Source: JBJXHC01 sp046160825
Lineage (GTDB): Bacteria; Bacteroidota; Ignavibacteria; UBA10030; UBA6906
DNA: 64,000 bases
Direction: 5' to 3'
Assembly (NCBI GenBank): GCA_046160825.1
Contig: JBJXHC010000124.1
Coordinates: 22,124-86,123, forward strand
The position numbers were made by a program, and so were the translations under genes. Below the pieces are notes generated by a model. That model was given only the letters and a program-made list of their open reading frames with translations. It did not search any database and was not told where the DNA came from. Below are positions 1-8,100 of this stretch, piece by piece (the first letter of the stretch is position 1; every line of letters starts with the position of its first letter).

Positions 1-1119
1 AAGTAGCTCTGAGTAAATTTCTTCCAGCTTGTCCATCTGTTTTGTTTGATTGAACATTTCCTCAACGCGCTTTCTCCCCCTCTTTCCCATCTCTTCTCGA
101 AGGGTTTGGTATTTGATCAATCTCTCCAGGGCGTCTGCCAACTCATTGCCACTCTTAGGGTTGACATGTAATCCTGTTTCTCCATCAACGACAATGTCGA
201 GTACACCATCACAGTTCGTGGAAACAACCGGCCGTTCGAGCGCCATGGCTTCAATCAGGACGACGCCAAATGATTCGGCATGAGAAGGGAACGCAAAGAT
301 ATCGAATGCCGCCATCACATTCGGCACATCCTTTCTGAAACCCGTGAACGTGATGATATCATCGAGGCGAAGAGTTGTGCATAGATTGCGGATTCCGTGC
401 ATATACGCTTCCTCGCCATGACTTGCTTCTCCGACAATCATGAAATGGACGTTGGAATGCCTTTTCCGAAGGATGGAAGCAGCTTCCAGCAGTTCTTCAT
501 GCCCCTTCCCGGGCGAGAATCGGCCAACAATGCCAATGAGAACGGTTTGGTCCGAAATCGAGAACTCGTCTCGCACCCGGCGCCTCTCCACTCGTTCGAG
601 TGAAAACGTAGAAGTATCAATGGCATCATGCAATGTGATGACGCGTTCGGGCGTCATGGGCGTTGTATTGAGCACGTTGCGGCGAATCACCTCGGATACT
701 GCAAGAACCTTGCTGACACGCGCATAGGTGAATTGATGGAAGAGATCTTTCTTCATCACGTACGAGCCTACTCGCTTGCTCAACACGATGGGAATCGGGC
801 GACCGGAGAGTCTCGTAGCCGGGACAATCGTGGCAATATCCCTGGAGTGTTGACAATGGATAATGTCGATGGACTGACGGCGCATCACGGTGCGCAATTG
901 CCAGATTGCTACAGGATGGAAGTAGCCTTTAACCTCAAGTTCGAGTGTGTCCAATTGATGCGCTCTCGCTTCTGCGGAAAGTCGGCTCCCGGGGCGACAC
1001 GCAAGCCACACGCGGTGTCCACGTCGCGCAAGCTGGAGTGACACTTCCAGTGCTTGAATTTCCAACCCTCCCCAGGAGTTCGAGAAACACGTTTGCAAGA
1101 TATTGAACGAGGCTGACAT
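1..1119 (-). CDS. GT4-family glycosyltransferase, 3' end beyond window
   Basis: An open frame runs from ATG at 1119 to the left edge (373 codons, no stop), so the gene is partial at its C-terminus. The N-terminus contains SWGGLEIQALE, the usual nucleotide-sugar glycosyltransferase opening. Further along are IGIVGRFSPGKGHEEL, FTGFRKDVP and the donor-site stretch FAFPSHAESFGVVLIEAMA, followed by GETGLHV. These are typical of GT-B fold GT4 enzymes that transfer sugars from nucleotide donors during lipopolysaccharide or glycan assembly at the cytoplasmic face. Acceptor and sugar cannot be told. An in-frame stop lies five codons upstream of the ATG and no clear ribosome binding site is visible. 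Confidence 0.9.
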   Translation of the reverse strand, partial: MSASFNILQTCFSNSWGGLEIQALEVSLQLARRGHRVWLACRPGSRLSAEARAHQLDTLELEVKGYFHPVAIWQLRTVMRRQSIDIIHCQHSRDIATIVPATRLSGRPIPIVLSKRVGSYVMKKDLFHQFTYARVSKVLAVSEVIRRNVLNTTPMTPERVITLHDAIDTSTFSLERVERRRVRDEFSISDQTVLIGIVGRFSPGKGHEELLEAASILRKRHSNVHFMIVGEASHGEEAYMHGIRNLCTTLRLDDIITFTGFRKDVPNVMAAFDIFAFPSHAESFGVVLIEAMALERPVVSTNCDGVLDIVVDGETGLHVNPKSGNELADALERLIKYQTLREEMGKRGRKRVEEMFNQTKQMDKLEEIYSELL

Positions 1120-1306
1120 GAGGATGGTTAGTTATCGACGAATGAACCAACGTGTTGAGAAGGCGGGAATCCCCGCAAGATTGCATTTCCTGGCGACAAT
1201 TTGGGTGGACTGGTGCATCGTCTCTGCTGTACATGAGGAGGAATAGTCATGGGAAGAATGCTATGTAAAGAATGCGTGTTAGATCGACCATGGTTTCATC
1301 GCATGC

Positions 1307-1957
1307 TTATATTGTAGGCTTGGATTTCCATTTCATCCGCACCCACCGACCAATCATTGCAAGGGCTGCGCATCCAACCAGAATTGCAAAAGCATTCCAT
1401 GTCAGGACATCGCCGATTGAGGTGGCATCAACCGCAGCATCGACAACAGATGCATAGACAAAGGCTTTAATGGCGCAGGCTCCTGCTGCCGCCGAGAGGA
1501 ATGTCAACATCGGCATTTGAACCAGGCCGGCCCCATAGTTGATGAGTCCGTGTGGCGAACTTGGAGCGACACGGATTGCAAACATTGTGAAGAATCCCGC
1601 GTTGCGCTCAAGGAATCGTGTGATCTTATGATCTCGATGATTCTCGATCCATGCGCCACCGATGTATCGCGCAAAGATATACCCGATGATGCCGCCAATC
1701 AAGTTACCGATCGTCATGATAAACGTTGATGCCAACGGTTCATAGAAAACCGGAACGATAAAAAAAAACGCCGAGGCAGGGAGTGCAAGAGCCCATGCCA
1801 GTGCCATGGAAGCGATCAAGATAATCGGGGTCCAGGAGCTCTCGCCCAGTTCCCGCAAGTAGTTTATGTCGACCTTCCCTAATCCACTCATCCAGTACGC
1901 TAAGCCAACCGCCAATAGACAGCCTGCTGCAATAAATGCCTTTCTTCTTGAGCCCAT
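1307..1957 (-). CDS. TVP38/TMEM64 (VTT-domain) membrane protein
   Basis: A 216-residue polytopic membrane protein. The core has the VTT/DedA-like features: a hydrophobic run ending in PASAFFFIVP, a glycine-rich GNLIGGIIGYIFARYIGG segment, and FAIRVAPSSPHGLINYGAGL. Members are inner-membrane proteins, and some homologues handle lipids or small ions. The exact substrate is unknown. I start at ATG 1957 (MGSRRK), not at the upstream GTG 1990, because the extension is not membrane-like and overlaps the AT-rich divergent promoter region. Confidence 0.8.
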   Translation of the reverse strand: MGSRRKAFIAAGCLLAVGLAYWMSGLGKVDINYLRELGESSWTPIILIASMALAWALALPASAFFFIVPVFYEPLASTFIMTIGNLIGGIIGYIFARYIGGAWIENHRDHKITRFLERNAGFFTMFAIRVAPSSPHGLINYGAGLVQMPMLTFLSAAAGACAIKAFVYASVVDAAVDATSIGDVLTWNAFAILVGCAALAMIGRWVRMKWKSKPTI

Positions 1958-2063
1958 GCTACAATATAAATAATCAGGGCTGAATATCACATAAGCGGCC
2001 CGGTAAATAGAGCCTCATAACTTATTATTCTATAGCCAGTTGCAGTGTGATATTATTTAGCGC

Positions 2064-2092
2064 TTGACAAGGCGCCGTCGGACACGTATATT
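2064..2092 (+). promoter_or_regulatory. Consensus sigma-70-type promoter
   Basis: TTGACA at 2064-2069 and TATATT at 2087-2092 are separated by exactly 17 bp. The first downstream gene starts at about 2169. The same pair of hexamers with the same spacing occurs upstream of two other genes in this window (44343 and 50653), which supports a genuine housekeeping promoter. Confidence 0.8.
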
Positions 2093-2168
2093 AGCCAGTG
2101 TTCTTTATTTACTTATTCTACGTAATATAGCATGCGTAGACTCTGGTCACAAAAGTGGGGGGCTTTTG

Positions 2169-2759
2169 GTGAACAAGACGAAGCAAGAATGGCGCATAGT
2201 ATTCGCGGCCTTCATCCTTATTCTCCCCCCCGCGACATCCAATTCCCAAGATCACAGGATTGAATTGGCACTTAGTGGTGTTCGCATACACTTTCATCCA
2301 GCTATGTCGATGGATGCTTCGCTAGGCATCGGCGGCTCGATAGGGTACAATATGAGTGACCGCCTGACTGTTCTCCTCTCGGGAACTTCACTGAGGACCG
2401 CGAGGCAGTACGACATGATCGGCGGAACCGGAGAAATTGGCGTGGATGTGTTCACCGCAATGATTGAAGTGCGCTATCTGATTGTGGAACTTGGCAATGT
2501 CATCCAGATCAAAGGCTCGGCGTCCGCAGGTGCTGCTCACATCACCACGAACGCCCAAACGGTTTCCCTTGGGGCATTGGGCCAGACCAGCGTTCCCGAT
2601 CGGAGCGAAACAAATCCGGCATACTCAGCGGGTGTTGTCATGTCGCATCGCTGGGATCGTGTAACATTCGAGGTACGACCTTCTGCACTCATGATCGCAA
2701 ACGAGGAATTCTCGAATCCACAATATCTGATTGCAGGAGGAATTTCCTTTGGTCTCTGA
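2169..2759 (+). CDS. Outer-membrane beta-barrel-like protein, unknown function
   Basis: A 196-residue protein with a hydrophobic N-terminal signal (VFAAFILILPPATSNSQ) and alternating polar and hydrophobic strands (GGSIGYNMSDRLTVLLSGTSL, FEVRPSALMI, ending GGISFGL). This fits a small outer-membrane barrel or periplasmic beta protein. I choose GTG 2169 because it follows a GGGGGG run and gives a proper signal peptide. The in-frame TTG at 2064 is really the -35 hexamer. It is the first gene of the run to about 10491. No family was recognised. Confidence 0.6.
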   Translation: MNKTKQEWRIVFAAFILILPPATSNSQDHRIELALSGVRIHFHPAMSMDASLGIGGSIGYNMSDRLTVLLSGTSLRTARQYDMIGGTGEIGVDVFTAMIEVRYLIVELGNVIQIKGSASAGAAHITTNAQTVSLGALGQTSVPDRSETNPAYSAGVVMSHRWDRVTFEVRPSALMIANEEFSNPQYLIAGGISFGL

Positions 2760-3324
2760 ACATGTACAGAGGGTACTGCTTGTGTCAGTTCTGCTCGTGG
2801 GATTGACGACACGCAGCCGTACTCAAACATCAGACTCGCCTGTTGAGATGCCAAGAGAGGTATCGACATCACTAGTGAATCTGAACAACGGCGTTCTCTT
2901 TGAAGTTTCTCCCCACACTGGCCTGATGGGAGGGAGCGGCACATTTGGCCTCAGGTTGGGAATGAATTACAGCTCGTTCCACCTCGAGCTTGCGGGTGAA
3001 CAAGTGATTGGAAAGACGGCGAACCTCTATCCTATTTCTGTCAATGCCATCTTGAACCTCTCGACACGCAGTAACCTCATCCCGTATGGTGCAGTCGGCG
3101 TTGGTCTGTTGCTTACCGTGCCTACCACTTCGATTGGCGATGAGACGGTTTCCAGTATTGGATTCAACTTCGGTGGTGGCGCCCGGTATTATCTCACAAG
3201 GAACTTTGGGATCCGTGCAGAAGCAAAGCAATACGTTACCAACGTGAAAAACCAACGCGACCAGAATGACGAGCTTCTTTTCTTTCAGGAATTCACGGTT
3301 GGCGTTGCGTTCATGTTCCGATAA
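2749..3324 (+). CDS. Outer-membrane beta-barrel protein (OmpA-like barrel)
   Basis: A 191-residue protein with a signal peptide (VQRVLLVSVLLVGLTT) and porin-like strands such as GTFGLRLGMNYSSFHLEL, LIPYGAVGVGLLL and FGGGARYYLTRNFGIRAEAKQYV, ending in FTVGVAFMFR with a C-terminal aromatic pattern. The start is TTG 2749, eight bases after AGGAGG at 2735, so it overlaps the end of the previous gene by 11 bp and is probably translationally coupled. The ligand is unknown. Confidence 0.7.
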   Translation: MVSEHVQRVLLVSVLLVGLTTRSRTQTSDSPVEMPREVSTSLVNLNNGVLFEVSPHTGLMGGSGTFGLRLGMNYSSFHLELAGEQVIGKTANLYPISVNAILNLSTRSNLIPYGAVGVGLLLTVPTTSIGDETVSSIGFNFGGGARYYLTRNFGIRAEAKQYVTNVKNQRDQNDELLFFQEFTVGVAFMFR

Positions 3325-3338
3325 ACAGCGGAGAGAGT

Positions 3339-3893
3339 ATGCGTAGAATAGCCACAGTGTTACTGGTCGTCGTTGCCACTGCGATGTGTTCTTCCTCTGC
3401 GGGGGCACAGTCCAGATACCAAAACAGCCTGAGCTTCAACATTGGGGCTTACGCAGCAAGCGGTTTCGGAACGAATACCTATCTCGGTGTACGCTACAAT
3501 TATTTTTTCCTGGGTGGACAGTATTTCGTTGAGGGCTCGCTTGGGTTCGGGAGTTTGCGCTCGCGTGTGCTTGAAAATGTTGCAAAGGCTCAGGTGTTCG
3601 AATCGGAACGTCTGTACGCGTATGAGTTCATCGGCGCATACGACCCCGCTCCCGCTGGCTACTTTCCCTACATAGCCCTTGGTGTCGCGGGCATCAATCA
3701 GGGTGGTCAATCAACCTTTGCAGGTGTGGTGGGGCTGGGAAAACGTATCCCTCTCACCGGACTATTCGGGACGAATCAGCTCGGAGTCCGATATGATGTA
3801 CGGGATCAGATATTCTCGCAGTCAATCAATAACAGTGATCCATTCATATCACACAATATTGTGTTCACTGTCGGGTTGCAACTGTATTTCTAG
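3339..3893 (+). CDS. Outer-membrane beta-barrel domain protein
   Basis: A 184-residue protein with a clear signal peptide (IATVLLVVVATAMCSSSAGAQ). Barrel-type repeats follow (YLGVRYNYFFLGGQYFVEGSLGFGS, YFPYIALGVAGINQGG), with a terminal strand HNIVFTVGLQLYF ending in the F residue expected for BAM-assembled barrels. It sits 14 bp after the preceding barrel gene and 38 bp before the haem lipoprotein, so the three barrels are likely the outer-membrane part of one operon. Confidence 0.7.
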   Translation: MRRIATVLLVVVATAMCSSSAGAQSRYQNSLSFNIGAYAASGFGTNTYLGVRYNYFFLGGQYFVEGSLGFGSLRSRVLENVAKAQVFESERLYAYEFIGAYDPAPAGYFPYIALGVAGINQGGQSTFAGVVGLGKRIPLTGLFGTNQLGVRYDVRDQIFSQSINNSDPFISHNIVFTVGLQLYF

Positions 3894-3931
3894 ACCAGGA
3901 TTCAACAGAACATAGATTAGTTGGGGGGACT

Positions 3932-6178
3932 ATGAAATCGTTTGTGTTGAGGGGAAACCGTTTCTATTCGGGTATTGCGATCGCATCAGTCGTCATACTG
4001 CTTGCGGCTTGTCAGTCGTCGCCACCCGACGATATTCTCCAGAGGTCGGGGCAGTCCGCTGTGGTATTCGTAATGGAGCGAAGCCAGCAGAACAACGGTA
4101 GTGGCCCGATGGAGAGCAATGTCGATGAGTACTATCCGGGAAGCGATCTGTATCTATTGAGTCCGATCTCGAGTCAGGGAGAGTTGGTCAATCTCACCGG
4201 ACAGTACACGCGTCGGAATCAGACAAACTCCAACAATTATGGCGCGGCCTCCGATCCCGAAGTTTCATTCGATGGCAAGAGGATACTCTTTGCGATGAAG
4301 GAGAATCGTCAACGCCGGTGGCACCTCTATGAAATGAATGCTGACGGCAGTAACCTTGTGCAATTGACAGACCAGACCTCCGGGGATGACATGGATCCGA
4401 TATACCTCCCGAATGGCCAAATCATGTTTGCTTCAACGCGCTCCGGCATTGTGGATGAGTATGAACGCCGCAGTTCACCCCTTCTCCACGTTGCGGACAG
4501 AGGGCCGGATGGTCGTTTGATTAATCTCCGTCAGGTGTCCTTCAACCAGAGTCACGATACCAACCCCATGGTACACTCCAGCGGGAAGATATTCTATAGC
4601 CGCTGGGAACATCTCGGCGATCCGAACAAATTCCCCCTCTTCGTCATGAATCCGGATGGCACGCGCACGTTTGTGCTGTATGGCAACCATTCACCGCAAG
4701 CCAGCGGGAGTCGCGTTTTTCTCGAGCCGCGTGAGCTTTCCGACGGTGGCATTATCTGTTCGGTGATGGAACGGAATTCTCCCTTCGAAGGAGGCGCCAT
4801 CGCTATTGTTGACATCTCAAAATCCGATGACAACCTGACATTCATTACGCCTGCAACGGTGCCGTTCAATAACACGAATCGCCCAACGAGTGCTCTGTTC
4901 AAAACACCGCATCCGATCATCGACAAGAATGCTCCCGCTACGCGGCGTGAGAAAATCCTCCTTGCCATGTCACCCATTCCCCTTGAGAATGGTATGGAGG
5001 GTGAGGTGGACTACGGTATCTATGTGATGGACAAGGATGGCAACAACGTCCAGTTGATCTATAACGACCCCGCATACAATGAATACGATCCAGTACCCGT
5101 GATGCCGCGCGAGCGCATTCCCGGCGGGGTGCCACAGGTTATTCCGATAGATCCGAATGTTGCCAACGGACTTGCTTCGGGTGCAACGACTGGGACATTT
5201 TTCGATGGCAATGTATACGATCGTGCAACAAACGACGGTCAAACGCGCCCATCGGCAACATTTGTGAATGACGACGGCACGGTAGGACAAGCAAAATATC
5301 TCCGGGTTCTTGAAGCTGTTCCACTTCCGCGCGATGGTAACAGGCGCGGCGGCCCGATCGGCAACACCAACTTTGAGAAACAGCGTGTTGTGGGATATGC
5401 CCCCATCCGATCCGATGGTTCCTTTTCTGTCGAAGTTCCTGCAAACCGATCGTTGCATATGCAGACACTTGATCAGAACGGGATGATGTTGGTAAACCAG
5501 ATGACATGGGTTCAGGTGATGCCCGGCGAACGTCGCCTGTGTACAGGCTGTCACGATTCGCATGACCGCGACAAGATCATCAATGATCTTGAAGTGCTGC
5601 AAACGCAGGAAGTGCGCAACAGAGCACAGGGACGTGTCTATGATTCCGGATTCCACAATGCATTCAGCGTTGCAAGTCACCCGGCGGCCCGTACAGATAC
5701 GATGGACTTTTTTGATCGTGGCAACCCACTGCGCTCGAATACCGTCCAGGCCGCGTTCGACCGGAACTGTATCAGTTGTCATGGTCAGGCGACTCCCGGT
5801 GGAGTTGCTGGTGGATTGCGTTTGGAAGCACTTGCCGCAGATAAGACTCCGTTGCCACCGAACTCGGGTATGGACGGTACCACAAGCGTGTACGATTCGT
5901 TGATGGATGGACGTTACCGCACGGCCACCAACAACATGGTTGATCATGTGTCACCTTATGGCGCACGAAGGAGCCCTTTAATGTGGGTGATGCATGGGCG
6001 ACAACTCAACAACTCCAACAATGCCGAGTATCGACCGCTTTCGTTTGATCATACTCAACTCTGGGCGCGGGATCAGCATAACAGAATTGATCCGTTCCTT
6101 CCGGCAAACAGGGACTTGTTGATGATGATTGAATGGATGGATGCTGGTGCACAGTATTCGAATACGATATCGCAGTAG
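3932..6178 (+). CDS. HzsA-like TolB-propeller dihaem c lipoprotein
   Basis: 748 residues. The signal ends in a lipobox, LLAACQ, so it is a lipoprotein. The first two thirds carry TolB/WD40-like blades (YEMNADGSNLVQLTD, IMFASTRSG, VMNPDGT, YVMDKDGNNVQLIY). The last third has two covalent haem-c motifs, CTGCH at C537-H541 and CISCH at C613-H617, plus the linker WVQVMPGERRLCTGCHDSHDR. A propeller followed by a dihaem C-terminal region matches the group of proteins related to hydrazine synthase alpha subunit. True hydrazine synthesis is not implied: no beta or gamma subunits are present. A periplasmic redox or haem-transfer role is inferred. The downstream thioredoxin may reduce the haem cysteines. 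Confidence 0.7.
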   Translation: MKSFVLRGNRFYSGIAIASVVILLAACQSSPPDDILQRSGQSAVVFVMERSQQNNGSGPMESNVDEYYPGSDLYLLSPISSQGELVNLTGQYTRRNQTNSNNYGAASDPEVSFDGKRILFAMKENRQRRWHLYEMNADGSNLVQLTDQTSGDDMDPIYLPNGQIMFASTRSGIVDEYERRSSPLLHVADRGPDGRLINLRQVSFNQSHDTNPMVHSSGKIFYSRWEHLGDPNKFPLFVMNPDGTRTFVLYGNHSPQASGSRVFLEPRELSDGGIICSVMERNSPFEGGAIAIVDISKSDDNLTFITPATVPFNNTNRPTSALFKTPHPIIDKNAPATRREKILLAMSPIPLENGMEGEVDYGIYVMDKDGNNVQLIYNDPAYNEYDPVPVMPRERIPGGVPQVIPIDPNVANGLASGATTGTFFDGNVYDRATNDGQTRPSATFVNDDGTVGQAKYLRVLEAVPLPRDGNRRGGPIGNTNFEKQRVVGYAPIRSDGSFSVEVPANRSLHMQTLDQNGMMLVNQMTWVQVMPGERRLCTGCHDSHDRDKIINDLEVLQTQEVRNRAQGRVYDSGFHNAFSVASHPAARTDTMDFFDRGNPLRSNTVQAAFDRNCISCHGQATPGGVAGGLRLEALAADKTPLPPNSGMDGTTSVYDSLMDGRYRTATNNMVDHVSPYGARRSPLMWVMHGRQLNNSNNAEYRPLSFDHTQLWARDQHNRIDPFLPANRDLLMMIEWMDAGAQYSNTISQ

Positions 6179-6185
6179 GAAGACT

Positions 6186-6674
6186 ATGAGACGATTCATT
6201 TTTATACTGGCTTGGCACTTTTGCGCAACCGCTTCGGGGCTTGCACTGGATCCTGAGTGGGTGGGGAAGACTGCGCCGGAGTTCACGTTAAAAACACTCG
6301 ACGGGAAACGCTCTGTTTCACTGAGCGACTTCCGCGGGCAGGTGGTGGTGATTGATTTCTGGGCAAGTTGGTGTGCCCCGTGCAAACGTTCTCTGCCGCA
6401 ACTTGATGCGATGGAAACGAGCATGAAGAATGTTGTAATACTTGCCGTCAATGTTGACGATGAACGCCGCAACGGCATGGAGTTTCTGAAGCAACATCGC
6501 ATTCAGATCACGGCACTGCACGATGAGGGAAAGGACGTTGCAACAGCATACGACGTTCCCGCCATGCCTTCAGCGCTCGTGCTCGACAAACGTGGCATTG
6601 TACGATTCATTCATGCAGGTTACACCGACGGGGATATTCAAGAGATCAAGAAGCAGATTCAGGGACTACTGTGA
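6186..6674 (+). CDS. TlpA/ResA-like thioredoxin
   Basis: 162 residues with a signal peptide or anchor (FIFILAWHFCATASGLA) followed by a thioredoxin fold of the AhpC/TSA-Redoxin type: GKTAPEFTLKTLDGK, FWASWCAPCKRSLP with the catalytic WCAPC, and a cis-proline region VPAMPSALVLD. Such proteins reduce disulfides in the periplasm, often the CxxCH motifs of apocytochrome c before haem attachment. It starts 7 bp after the dihaem lipoprotein. I use ATG 6186 since the upstream in-frame ATG at 6129 lies inside the previous gene. Confidence 0.9.
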   Translation: MRRFIFILAWHFCATASGLALDPEWVGKTAPEFTLKTLDGKRSVSLSDFRGQVVVIDFWASWCAPCKRSLPQLDAMETSMKNVVILAVNVDDERRNGMEFLKQHRIQITALHDEGKDVATAYDVPAMPSALVLDKRGIVRFIHAGYTDGDIQEIKKQIQGLL

Positions 6675-6682
6675 GGCATAGT

Positions 6683-6907
6683 ATGAACAGAGGTATCTCA
6701 TTGGTTGTTACGGCTGTCTTGGCAGGCATAGCGTTCACCGGCTGTGCATCTGTGAAGTCATTTGAGCGCGAGAAACTCGCAGACCCGATTATGGAGCGAC
6801 AGGATCAGTTTGCCAAGCAATCGCTCGAACAGAAGTTCTTTTCCACTCGTGAGGGAAGCATCGGCGGGGCTAATGGCATCGGTGGGGGATGTGGTTGCGC
6901 AAAGTAA
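6683..6907 (+). CDS. DUF4266 small lipoprotein
   Basis: 74 residues: signal peptide with lipobox FTGC, then VKSFEREKLADPIMERQ, EQKFFSTREGSIGG and a glycine/cysteine tail ending GGGCGCAK. This matches the DUF4266 family. The two close C-terminal cysteines are conserved in that family and may bind a metal or be modified, but no function is established. ATG 6683 follows GAGG at 6673. A GTG at 6671 would overlap the thioredoxin stop codon by four bases and is the alternative start. Confidence 0.8.
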   Translation: MNRGISLVVTAVLAGIAFTGCASVKSFEREKLADPIMERQDQFAKQSLEQKFFSTREGSIGGANGIGGGCGCAK

Positions 6908-6944
6908 TGATCAATCAAATTCGTATTGAAAGACACGAAGGCAC

Positions 6945-8087
6945 ATGCGTAAACATTTGAACATAGTCACCTGGGCACTTCTTCCGTGGCTTACGTTGTC
7001 AACGGCGGCTCCCGCATGGGCAGAGGGCGGGGACCAAATGGGCTTTACGACATATTATTTTTCCGACAGCGGTGACAACAGCGTCATAACAACTTCGTTC
7101 AAGCTTGCAAAGATGCTATTGGAGAAGACTGTTTTCTTGATAGACATTGAACTGGATAATGTCACGGTACCGGCAGTTACTGCTGTCACCGGTGCAACGC
7201 GTCCGCAACGACGCAAGAGCGAACCCTTTGAAAAGAGCCGCGGTCAGATCATCGTTGGCATCGAACAAGGTCTTGGTTCCACCACCACCATGGCGGGCAA
7301 TTTCTATCGCAGTCAGGAAGTGGATTATGTTTCCAACGCTGTGATCGGAACATTCAGTCAGGAATTGTTTGACCGGAACACGACAGTAACACTGCGCGGA
7401 CAGTACAATGCGGACCTGGTGGGGAAACTTCTGGAGAGTGGCGAGCTTCTTCATCAAAGGAAGAAACTCTTAACGGGTGCGGCAAGCGTGAGCCAACTCT
7501 TGTCCCCAACGACCGTGTTCGATCTCTCATACGACATCGTCCACACGTGGGGGTATCTGAGCGATCCGTATCGCCAGGTGAAAGTGTTTGCGTTGGATGG
7601 AACATCCAGCTTTACTGATGAGCTTCATCCAGCCGAGCGCACGCGACATGCCGGGTCGGCAAAGATAAGTCAACTCATCCCGTCAATCAAGGCGTCTCTT
7701 ATCGGCAGCTACAGGTACTACTTCGATACATGGAAAGTCAAGTCCCACACGGCTGAAGTCAAACTCAACAAGTACATTTTGAATGACTTGATCTTCGGCG
7801 TGGACTACAGATACTATATGCAAACTGCGGCCGCGTTCCACAAGGAGCGATATACGGGCCAGGAATTTCTGGATGGCTCGTTGCGAACCGCCGACTACAA
7901 ACTGAAAAAATTTACGTCAAACAACTTCGGCCTCAGCGTGACATATCTTATGCGCGGATTGGCAAAGTCGAGCCCGGACCTGCAATTCCTGCAGAATTCG
8001 GCGTTGGAGTTCACGTATTTCAGATATTTTAATGATTTGGATTTTTCAGCGGATATCGTTCAGGCAAGCATCAAGTTTTCGATCTAA
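6945..8087 (+). CDS. DUF3570 outer-membrane beta-barrel protein
   Basis: 380 residues, signal peptide ending TAAPAWAEGG. The body is rich in aromatic beta strands (TTYYFSDSG, GIEQGLGSTTTMAGNFYRSQEVDYVS, IGSYRYYFDTW, FGVDYRYYMQTA) and the last strand ends VQASIKFSI. Order, length and motifs match DUF3570, a predicted outer-membrane barrel that is usually encoded beside DUF4266 and a TlpA-like thioredoxin, as here. ApbE flavin transferase, which I recall as often accompanying this set, is not present in the window. Confidence 0.8.
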   Translation: MRKHLNIVTWALLPWLTLSTAAPAWAEGGDQMGFTTYYFSDSGDNSVITTSFKLAKMLLEKTVFLIDIELDNVTVPAVTAVTGATRPQRRKSEPFEKSRGQIIVGIEQGLGSTTTMAGNFYRSQEVDYVSNAVIGTFSQELFDRNTTVTLRGQYNADLVGKLLESGELLHQRKKLLTGAASVSQLLSPTTVFDLSYDIVHTWGYLSDPYRQVKVFALDGTSSFTDELHPAERTRHAGSAKISQLIPSIKASLIGSYRYYFDTWKVKSHTAEVKLNKYILNDLIFGVDYRYYMQTAAAFHKERYTGQEFLDGSLRTADYKLKKFTSNNFGLSVTYLMRGLAKSSPDLQFLQNSALEFTYFRYFNDLDFSADIVQASIKFSI

Positions 8088-8100
8088 CAGGGGAGGACGT

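Noticed and set aside
2064..2168. Upstream in-frame TTG start for the first barrel gene
   Set aside because: The TTG is the -35 hexamer TTGACA of a consensus promoter, and the extra residues are arginine-rich with no signal character. GTG 2169 gives a proper signal peptide.
4970..5947. Long minus-strand frame of 325 codons inside the dihaem gene
   Set aside because: The plus strand has CxxCH motifs, propeller repeats and a lipobox; the antisense frame has no recognisable domain or binding site.
3932..6178. A true hydrazine synthase
   Set aside because: Only an alpha-subunit-like protein is present. There are no beta or gamma subunits, no hydrazine dehydrogenase and no other anammox genes.
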